From positions 1 through 11,071 of the forward strand of contig QIFI01000127.1 in assembly GCA_003229735.1 (NCBI GenBank): a stretch of 11,071 bases of DNA. The letters are read 5' to 3'. A program made the position numbers and the translations under genes. How positions within the stretch are numbered: the stretch's first letter is position 1; each line of letters starts with the position of its first letter. The notes under the pieces were generated by a model, which made no database searches, was not told the DNA's origin, and was given only the letters and a program-made list of their open reading frames with translations. The stretch comes from Candidatus Anderseniibacteriota bacterium. GTDB lineage: Bacteria; Patescibacteriota; Andersenbacteria; UBA10190. Shown here piece after piece: positions 1 to 4,666 of this stretch.

Positions 1-57
1 AACATTTATCACCCCATCCCGGTCTAAAAAGATAACTTTCTTTCCTGCATCAGCCAT
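1..57 (-). CDS. gmhB: D-glycero-D-manno-heptose 1,7-bisphosphate 7-phosphatase, N-terminal fragment
   Basis: Only the first 19 codons are present; the gene continues past base 1. They read MADAGKKVIFLDRDGVINV. The stretch FLDRDGVIN is the first motif of HAD-superfamily phosphatases and closely matches the start of GmhB, in which the two aspartates of DRD are the nucleophile and the general acid/base. In the family, the enzyme removes the C7 phosphate of heptose 1,7-bisphosphate in the cytoplasm, the step after HldA. The ATG at 57 is preceded by a purine-rich AGAGAGGA (68-61). It lies 74 bases after the hldA stop, behind gmhA and hldA, which fits the pathway order. A histidinol-phosphatase-type HAD enzyme has the same opening motif, so the assignment leans on context. 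Confidence 0.8.
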   Translation of the reverse strand, partial: MADAGKKVIFLDRDGVINV

Positions 58-60
58 AAA

Positions 61-68
61 TCCTCTCT
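61..68 (-). promoter_or_regulatory. Ribosome binding site of gmhB
   Basis: Minus-strand AGAGAGGA ends 3 bases before the ATG at 57. It supports that start. It is one of the few recognisable Shine-Dalgarno sequences in the sugar cluster. Confidence 0.55.
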
Positions 69-131
69 ATCCAGCAATTAAACCACTTCGCGCCCGACAA
101 TTTAGCCATTTAACAATCAACACCATCAAGT

Positions 132-1151
132 CTACACCTGCTCTTGCGCTAATTTCTTAACATGTATTTCATACGCTTCATTTACTTCATTATTGCTCAA
201 ACTGCCGCTGCCCACCTTATTCACAATCACCCCGCATCCGGCATTAGCCACCACGGCTGATTCAACCTCTGTAGCCCCCGTCAACCGGCATAACATAATC
301 AAAGTAATAGCCGCGTCTCCGGCACAGGAAGGTTCAATGGCCGTCGCCGTCTGCTTTACATATTCCCCGCATTCTCCACCGCAATACACGTACACTCCTT
401 TAGCTCCCATAGTTAAGTACACGTCAGAACACATCTTCATCGATACTAATTTTGCCAACTCCTGATATTCCACTTCTTCTTCATGAAGATTTATTCCCAC
501 ATATTCATGAGCCTCTTTAATATTAGGTGAAATAAACGTAGCCCCCACAAAATACTTGGCTCGCGAAGGCTTTACATCGGCCGCCACCAGCAGGTCTTTC
601 TCCCCGGCTAAATCCAAGATAGCCTCGGCCACTCTCTTAGTCACCACACCCTTGGCATAATCAGATACTATAATTCCCTTTATATCTTCTTCATCAACTG
701 CCCGCCTGATTGCCGCGATCACCTTATCTTCCACTTCCCGATTCAGCTCATGCGTCTCTTCAAAATCAACCCTAAGCAATTGCTGGCCGGCTGTTTTATT
801 TTCTACAATATGTCTGGTCTTGCGAATTGTCCGCCGACTGCCATCTCTAATTAAATCGCTCCGATATCCGTTCTGATTGGAAGTCGCGACCACAATATCC
901 GCATCTCTATCTTCACCCACCACTCCAATTAAAATTGATTGCGCCCCCATCTGTGCCGCGTACTTGGCCACGTTTCCTGCCCCTCCCACTTCTTCATGCT
1001 CCCGACGAGCTCGCAAAATCGGCACCGGTGCTTCAGGATTTAATCTTTCCACGTCACCATGCACGTAATGGTCCAGCATCACGTCCCCCACCACTAATAT
1101 CTTGTGGTTTCTGAAACTATCTACTATTTCTCTGGTTCTATTAATATCCAT
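132..1151 (-). CDS. hldA: D-glycero-beta-D-manno-heptose 7-phosphate kinase (PfkB/ribokinase family)
   Basis: A cytoplasmic sugar kinase that phosphorylates D-glycero-D-manno-heptose 7-phosphate at C1. The 339 residues cover one PfkB domain and match the kinase half of HldE: NPEAPVPIL (38-46), GGAGNVA (56-62), QQLLRVDFEE (123-132), SDYAKG (163-168) and ANAGCGVIVNKVGS (302-315). The HldE nucleotidyltransferase domain is absent, so this is the stand-alone HldA form. The likely catalytic Asp279 is kept, but the usual GAGDT motif reads CAGDA (276-280), and the DPKG motif near 192 reads DVKP. Both are departures from the family, so activity is probable but not certain. The start is the ATG at 1151. 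It has no good Shine-Dalgarno and sits about 11 bases below a near-consensus promoter. Genes for GmhA and GmhB flank it. Confidence 0.88.
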   Translation of the reverse strand: MDINRTREIVDSFRNHKILVVGDVMLDHYVHGDVERLNPEAPVPILRARREHEEVGGAGNVAKYAAQMGAQSILIGVVGEDRDADIVVATSNQNGYRSDLIRDGSRRTIRKTRHIVENKTAGQQLLRVDFEETHELNREVEDKVIAAIRRAVDEEDIKGIIVSDYAKGVVTKRVAEAILDLAGEKDLLVAADVKPSRAKYFVGATFISPNIKEAHEYVGINLHEEEVEYQELAKLVSMKMCSDVYLTMGAKGVYVYCGGECGEYVKQTATAIEPSCAGDAAITLIMLCRLTGATEVESAVVANAGCGVIVNKVGSGSLSNNEVNEAYEIHVKKLAQEQV

Positions 1152-1169
1152 ATTTTTTCACGAAATAAC

Positions 1170-1198
1170 ACTATACAACCATGATAATTATAAGTCAA
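1170..1198 (-). promoter_or_regulatory. Sigma-70-type promoter of hldA
   Basis: On the minus strand, TTGACT (1198-1193) is separated by exactly 17 bases from TATAGT (1175-1170). Each box differs from consensus at one position. Transcription would begin near 1163, giving a leader of only about 11 bases before the hldA ATG at 1151. The leader has no Shine-Dalgarno. The spacer contains the palindrome ATAATTAT. The site implies that hldA and gmhB can be transcribed apart from gmhA. This is a pattern match with no experimental support. Confidence 0.65.
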
Positions 1199-1212
1199 GC
1201 ATCATAGCATTA

Positions 1213-1770
1213 CTACAGACCGGGCTCAAACGCCTCGCAAATCAAGTGAATAGCATGCAAATGAAATTCCTGCACAATGGCCGCCTTGGCCGAAGGAGAT
1301 GAAATGACATAATCAGCTATATCCCTAAACTTACCCTCAAGCCCCATAAACGCAACCACAGTCATCCCCCGCCTTCGCGCCTCTTCGGCCGCCGCTAATA
1401 TATTTTTTGATGTGCCGGAAGTAGTTAGACCTATAAATATATCCCCCTCCTTCCCCAAAGCTTCCACCTGCCGCTTAAACAAATTCTCATAACCATAATC
1501 ATTGCCAATACATGTCACCACCATACTATCAGCCGTCAATGCAATGGCCGGATAACCCGGTCTATCTTCCTTATATCTGCCCACCATTTCGTCAGTAAAA
1601 TGCTGGGCCTCCGCCGCCGACCCTCCATTCCCGGCAATTAGCACTTTATTTCCGGCCATGAACACCGCCTTTAATTGCTTAACCACCTGCTCCACCTGAA
1701 TATAATAATCATCCAGCCGGCCGGCCGTAGCCGCCAACTCCTCACTATGCTTTTTAAATATTTCCCTCAT
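1213..1770 (-). CDS. gmhA: Sedoheptulose 7-phosphate isomerase (phosphoheptose isomerase)
   Basis: A cytoplasmic SIS-domain enzyme that turns sedoheptulose 7-phosphate into D-glycero-D-manno-heptose 7-phosphate, the first committed heptose step. From the ATG at 1770 it has 185 residues, close to the usual 190-195. Family signatures are NGGSAAEAQHF (48-58), GRYKEDRPGYPAIA (64-77), GNDYGYENLF (89-98) and TTSGTSKNI (116-124). The four residues that bind zinc in characterised GmhA are all present: His57, Glu61, Gln167 and His175. The frame is open upstream to a TTG at 1788 and a GTG at 1785, giving 191 residues, but ATG 1770 aligns with the family start. None of these starts has a clear Shine-Dalgarno. 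The hldA start lies 61 bases downstream. DiaA-type SIS proteins are related, but the zinc residues and neighbours favour GmhA. Confidence 0.92.
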   Translation of the reverse strand: MREIFKKHSEELAATAGRLDDYYIQVEQVVKQLKAVFMAGNKVLIAGNGGSAAEAQHFTDEMVGRYKEDRPGYPAIALTADSMVVTCIGNDYGYENLFKRQVEALGKEGDIFIGLTTSGTSKNILAAAEEARRRGMTVVAFMGLEGKFRDIADYVISSPSAKAAIVQEFHLHAIHLICEAFEPGL

Positions 1771-1793
1771 AATCCGATTAAACACCAATTAGT

Positions 1794-1833
1794 ATTAAAA
1801 GCAAAATTAAAAGTCATTCGTCAAACCTATCAA
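1794..1833 (-). promoter_or_regulatory. Candidate overlapping promoters upstream of gmhA
   Basis: Two minus-strand box pairs overlap in this AT-rich gap. TTGATA (1833-1828) lies 16 bases from TTTAAT (1811-1806). TTGACG (1824-1819) lies 19 bases from TTTAAT (1799-1794). Each box differs from consensus at one position, but neither spacing is the ideal 17. AT-rich sequence yields such matches by chance, so support is weak. Confidence 0.3.
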
Positions 1834-1883
1834 CATACTAAATTGATTTGCGTACTCATAGTAATATTAACAAAATGTAAGAT

Positions 1884-1945
1884 TTGGATTTTGGATTTTG
1901 GATTTTGGATTTGATTTGTCATTTGGATTTTGTCATTTGGATTTT
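1884..1945. repeat. Short tandem repeat array (7-bp and 14-bp units) at the rfbD 3' end
   Basis: On the plus strand the unit TTGGATT occurs four times in perfect tandem (1884-1911). After a short variant stretch, the 14-base unit GTCATTTGGATTTT occurs twice in perfect tandem (1918-1931 and 1932-1945). The array spans the gmhA-rfbD gap and runs 27 bases into rfbD, where it encodes the last residues and supplies the UGA stop. On the plus strand it gives an artefactual frame rich in Trp, Phe and Leu, which is not a gene. From memory, similar GGATTTT/GTCATTTGG arrays occur between genes of candidate-phylum genomes; this was not searched. Confidence 0.85.
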
Positions 1946-2764
1946 AATATTAATGTATTCTCCCAACGCCTCCCTCCAATCTCTCAATAAAGGCCCCTTG
2001 GTATTATTCAACCTGCTAAAAGCCGGTCTCTTAGCCAGCCGTTCAAACTCCTGTGAACTCACCGGCTCAACCTGAATCTCAATTCCGGCCTGTTTAAATA
2101 TCTCCCGGGCTAAATCATATCGGGATGTCTGACCCGCGTTCACCTGATGATAAATCCCCGGATCATACTTTCCCATCATCAACTCCCGCGTCGCCGCCGC
2201 TAAATCCACCGCATAGGTCGGGCTTCCCTCTTGGTCATTCACCACTTTAAGCTCCTCGTTCGTCTCCGACAATTTCAACATCGTATCCACAAAATTCTTG
2301 CCCCCCTGGCCATACAACCAGGCGGTTCGAATTAAATAAAATTCCGGTCCCACTTCTATCAAAGCTCGCTCCCCCGCCAACTTCGATTCGCCATATACAT
2401 TAATCGCCGGTCCGGGCGGATCATTCTCCTCGTATCCATCCTCCCTATCTCCCGGAAAAACATAGTCCGTACTAAAATGCACCATCCGCGCCTCCATATC
2501 CTTTGCCGCCATAGCCACATTCTTAACTCCTATCTCATTCACGGCAAATGCCCGCTCTCGATGCAATTCGGCCCCGTCCACATCCGTGTCCGCCGCCACG
2601 TTCACTATCAAATCCACTCCCTCGCCTACAATCTTCTTTCTCACCTCATCCTCCTTAGTAATATCAATTTCCTCTTTATCCCAGGCCGCCACCTCTTCAT
2701 CACTAAAAGCCTGAACTAATTCCCGTCCCAACATTCCCCTCGCCCCCAAAACTAATACCTTCAT
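1919..2764 (-). CDS. rfbD: dTDP-4-dehydrorhamnose reductase (RmlD)
   Basis: An NAD(P)H-dependent short-chain dehydrogenase that reduces dTDP-4-dehydro-L-rhamnose to dTDP-L-rhamnose, the last step of that pathway, in the cytoplasm. The Rossmann motif LGARGMLG is at 6-13, AADTDVDGAE at 57-66, STDYVF at 98-103, the catalytic YGESK (Tyr124, Lys128) at 124-128, RTAWLYG at 146-152, and the C-terminal family motif RPAFSRLNNTK at 246-256. The start chosen is the ATG at 2764 (281 residues), which puts the nucleotide-binding strand at the very N-terminus; an in-frame TTG at 2770 is less likely. The last ten residues, after REALGEYI, are encoded by the tandem repeat and its border and look like an acquired tail. 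The gene lies between transaldolase and gmhA, with a repeat on each side. No strong Shine-Dalgarno is visible. Confidence 0.92.
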   Translation of the reverse strand: MKVLVLGARGMLGRELVQAFSDEEVAAWDKEEIDITKEDEVRKKIVGEGVDLIVNVAADTDVDGAELHRERAFAVNEIGVKNVAMAAKDMEARMVHFSTDYVFPGDREDGYEENDPPGPAINVYGESKLAGERALIEVGPEFYLIRTAWLYGQGGKNFVDTMLKLSETNEELKVVNDQEGSPTYAVDLAAATRELMMGKYDPGIYHQVNAGQTSRYDLAREIFKQAGIEIQVEPVSSQEFERLAKRPAFSRLNNTKGPLLRDWREALGEYINIKIQMTKSK

Positions 2765-2786
2765 ACTCAATGCTTATCAATGTTCT

Positions 2787-2825
2787 ATCTGCATAAATCT
2801 GCGTTTCATCCGCGTAGATCTGCGG
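2787..2825. repeat. Short-word repeat ATCTGCG, four degenerate copies
   Basis: On the plus strand, ATCTGC-type words begin at 2787, 2797, 2808 and 2818 (ATCTGCA, ATCTGCG, ATCCGCG, ATCTGCG). The spacings of 10, 11 and 10 bases are close to one helical turn. The array fills most of the gap between the transaldolase stop and rfbD. It is a different word from the repeat on the other side of rfbD. Its function is unknown; it could be a remnant of an intergenic repeat family or a protein-binding array. Confidence 0.6.
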
Positions 2826-2843
2826 CTGTTGCTACCGCAACAG
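2826..2843 (-). other. Perfect stem-loop across the transaldolase stop codon
   Basis: In the minus-strand transcript, CTGTTGC pairs with GCAACAG around the tetraloop GGTA: seven uninterrupted base pairs. The UAG stop (2834-2832) lies across the loop and the second arm. No U-run follows, so it is not a standard intrinsic terminator. It could protect an mRNA 3' end or affect readthrough into rfbD. Confidence 0.55.
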
Positions 2844-3701
2844 TGCCCTCCAATCATCAATAAACCTCTGCAATCCCACGTCGGTCAAATCATCCTGAAT
2901 ATTATATTCTTGCCAATTCTTATCCAGACTAATCTCTTGATAAACAATATCTTCACCGTCAAACTCGTACTTAAAATCTTCCTTCGGTAATCTAAACCCC
3001 TGCTCTTTCCACAGCTTAAATCTATCCAGATTTATGGTTAATATATCACTCTCTATCCTGATCATCTCCAAAATATTTTCCACCCGCCTAAAACTAGCCG
3101 CCAGCACCCGCACCTGGCTATCTCCCGCCCTTAACATTTTAATTAAATTATCTACATGTTGTACTCCATTTCTCCCTGCGTCATCCAACCGGCCTATAAA
3201 TGGCGACACCACCACCGATTTCCTGGCTCCGCGAGTCGCCGCGTGCACTGCCGCCGCCTGCTCCTGGTTAAAACACAAAGTCATATTCAAATTCACCCGA
3301 TCTTTCAATTGCTCCGCCGCCTCCAGCCCCGCCTCGATAATCGGCAATTTTATCCTGGCCGTGGGTATCCAGCTATTAAGTTCCCAGGCCAACTCCACCA
3401 TCTCCTCCGTCGTCGTATTCATATCCGCGTACCCCTCAATCGAAATATCTCCGCCCGGAATTATTTCCAGCAATTCCCGCACCGTCTCCTTATATGCCTT
3501 CATCAACTCCGATGAACTAAACTTATCTCCCTTACTAATCCTGGCCTGCACTTCAGGATTCTTGGCAAAATATGAAGGATTAGTTGTGGCGCCATCCAAC
3601 CCATCATATCCGGTGTCCTTTAACATCTTTTGCGCCGCCCGAGCCTCATCCGGATCCCCCGTGTCCACAAACAATTTTGACTTGGTCAATCTTTTCATCA
3701 T
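2832..3701 (-). CDS. tal: Transaldolase
   Basis: A cytoplasmic class I aldolase of the pentose phosphate pathway that moves a dihydroxyacetone unit between fructose 6-phosphate/erythrose 4-phosphate and sedoheptulose 7-phosphate/glyceraldehyde 3-phosphate. Family residues, in order, are FVDTGD with Asp13 (11-16), ATTNPS with Asn41 (38-43), Glu89, the Schiff-base Lys118 in ARIKLP (115-120), NMTLCF (139-144) and SPFIGRLDD (166-174). Phe168 in SPF is the residue type of true transaldolases; fructose-6-phosphate aldolases have Tyr there. The length of 289 lies between the short FSA-like and the roughly 316-residue TalB classes. The ATG at 3701 overlaps the rfbC stop by one base (TAATG) and has GGAG ten bases upstream, so translational coupling is likely. 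Placed before gmhA, it could supply that enzyme's substrate. Confidence 0.88.
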   Translation of the reverse strand: MMKRLTKSKLFVDTGDPDEARAAQKMLKDTGYDGLDGATTNPSYFAKNPEVQARISKGDKFSSSELMKAYKETVRELLEIIPGGDISIEGYADMNTTTEEMVELAWELNSWIPTARIKLPIIEAGLEAAEQLKDRVNLNMTLCFNQEQAAAVHAATRGARKSVVVSPFIGRLDDAGRNGVQHVDNLIKMLRAGDSQVRVLAASFRRVENILEMIRIESDILTINLDRFKLWKEQGFRLPKEDFKYEFDGEDIVYQEISLDKNWQEYNIQDDLTDVGLQRFIDDWRALLR

Positions 3702-4249
3702 TAATAATTATTCTCCGCCCCATTCAACAACACCCCATCCTTATCCTTGTCCGACAATTTAGGATTCCGGCCCGGCCAATCAATCTTTATTCTTGGATCA
3801 TTCCACCTGATCGTCCGCTCTAAATCCGGCTGATATTCCGCGTTGCTGTAATAAATAATTTGCGCCGTATCAGACACCACCCAAAACCCGTGGGCAAACC
3901 CGGCCGGCACATACACCAGCCGATGATTTTTTTCGCTCAAAGTCACGCTCATCCACTGCCCATATGTATCCGACTTTTTTCTTAAGTCCACCGCCGCGTC
4001 ATATATTTCCCCCCGCGTCACACTGATAATTTTTCCTTGAGCTCCCGGATTCATCTGATAATGAAGTCCTCTTAAAACTCCTTTCTCGCTCAACGAGTAA
4101 TTCACTTGCTTCACCACAAAATCAATTCCCGCCCGCTTAAAATCCTCGTATCGAAATAATTCCGCGAAAGCTCCCCGATCATCCCCAAAATATTTGGGCT
4201 CAATGATTTTCACTTCTGGTATTTTAGTATCCGTAAATGTAAAAGGCAT
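3701..4249 (-). CDS. rfbC: dTDP-4-dehydrorhamnose 3,5-epimerase (RmlC)
   Basis: A cupin-fold epimerase that inverts C3 and C5 of dTDP-4-dehydro-6-deoxyglucose, giving the substrate of RfbD. The 182 residues match the usual length. Visible signatures are the DDRG loop (23-26), LRGLHYQ with catalytic-type His63 (59-65), GKIISVTRGEIYDAAVDLR (72-90), PAGFAHGF with His120 (115-122), Tyr133/Tyr134 in IIYYSN, and PKLSDKD near the C-terminus carrying the Asp that pairs with the histidine in the family. The start is the ATG at 4249, 14 bases after the stop of the upstream small membrane gene, with no recognisable Shine-Dalgarno. The stop shares its last base with the transaldolase start. RmlA and RmlB, needed to make its substrate, are not in the window. 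Confidence 0.94.
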   Translation of the reverse strand: MPFTFTDTKIPEVKIIEPKYFGDDRGAFAELFRYEDFKRAGIDFVVKQVNYSLSEKGVLRGLHYQMNPGAQGKIISVTRGEIYDAAVDLRKKSDTYGQWMSVTLSEKNHRLVYVPAGFAHGFWVVSDTAQIIYYSNAEYQPDLERTIRWNDPRIKIDWPGRNPKLSDKDKDGVLLNGAENNY

Positions 4250-4263
4250 AATATAATTGATGG

Positions 4264-4647
4264 CTAAAATCTTTGCTGTTCCATCATAAAATTATCCAGC
4301 CGCTGTCTGACTTCCTGCTCGTTCAAATCCCCCGATCCGGCCAATAATTTTTCCACCGCGTCCTCATGCCGATCAGTCCCGCCAACCGCCTCCAGCAGCC
4401 CGGGCCGCGATTCTTTATCAACCCCGCTTTTAACCTCGCTTAAATCATTTCCCATCTCTGCTCCTCCGGACTTAGCCAGCCATCGCGTCAATATCAACCC
4501 GTAAAGCCCCACCATTAGCAATATCCCGAAACCCAATTGTTTGCCTTCCCATTCCAACCATGAGGCCAGTGTCAATCCCGCCGCCACACTCACTATCCCC
4601 CACATCAACACCGCCATAATCCTATAACCATTTTCAAGTAATTCCAT
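4264..4647 (-). CDS. Small two-helix membrane protein of unknown function
   Basis: I do not recognise this protein. From the ATG at 4647 it has 127 residues (an in-frame TTG at 4653 would add two). Two hydrophobic segments, about 10-31 and 39-56, are joined by a short loop (EWEGK), a hairpin through the membrane. Arg55 and Lys59 follow the second helix, which suggests a cytoplasmic C-terminus. Residues 60-127 are hydrophilic, rich in Glu, Asp, Gly and Gln, and probably flexible or helical, ending DNFMMEQQRF. It starts 19 bases after the lepA stop and ends 14 bases before rfbC, so it is probably co-transcribed with both. No catalytic motif or signal peptide is seen. The reading frame is supported by its hydrophobicity pattern and tight packing between known genes. 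Confidence 0.7.
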   Translation of the reverse strand: MELLENGYRIMAVLMWGIVSVAAGLTLASWLEWEGKQLGFGILLMVGLYGLILTRWLAKSGGAEMGNDLSEVKSGVDKESRPGLLEAVGGTDRHEDAVEKLLAGSGDLNEQEVRQRLDNFMMEQQRF

Positions 4648-4658
4648 AACCAAGTCTA

Positions 4659-4664
4659 ATTATA
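4659..4664 (-). promoter_or_regulatory. Possible -10 box before the small membrane gene
   Basis: A perfect TATAAT lies on the minus strand in the gap after lepA. No good -35 box is found 16-18 bases upstream and there is no extended TG motif. If used, transcription would start almost at the ATG at 4647, giving a nearly leaderless message. Chance is a reasonable explanation. Confidence 0.22.
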
Positions 4665-4666
4665 CC

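Noticed and set aside
1771..1788. Six-residue N-terminal extension of GmhA from TTG or GTG
   Set aside because: The family alignment fits the ATG at 1770 and no Shine-Dalgarno supports the upstream starts.
1884..1945. Possible CRISPR array
   Set aside because: The units are 7 and 14 bases in direct tandem, with no spacers and no cas genes nearby.
1675..2075. Plus-strand frames reading FGFWILDF-type peptides
   Set aside because: They are translations of the 7-bp tandem repeat and of the strand opposite gmhA and rfbD, a known source of false hypothetical proteins.
2826..2843. Intrinsic terminator after the transaldolase gene
   Set aside because: The stem is perfect but no U-run follows on the minus strand, so it is recorded only as a stem-loop.
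2832..3701. Fructose-6-phosphate aldolase instead of transaldolase
   Set aside because: Phe168 in SPF and the length of 289 residues fit transaldolase; aldolases of this group are near 220 residues with Tyr at that position. Biochemistry would be needed to settle it.
3034..3762. Plus-strand open frame of 242 codons antisense to the transaldolase gene
   Set aside because: It lies opposite a gene with all catalytic motifs intact, its product is low-complexity Ser/Ile/Pro-rich, and no domain is recognisable. It reflects codon bias of the opposite strand.
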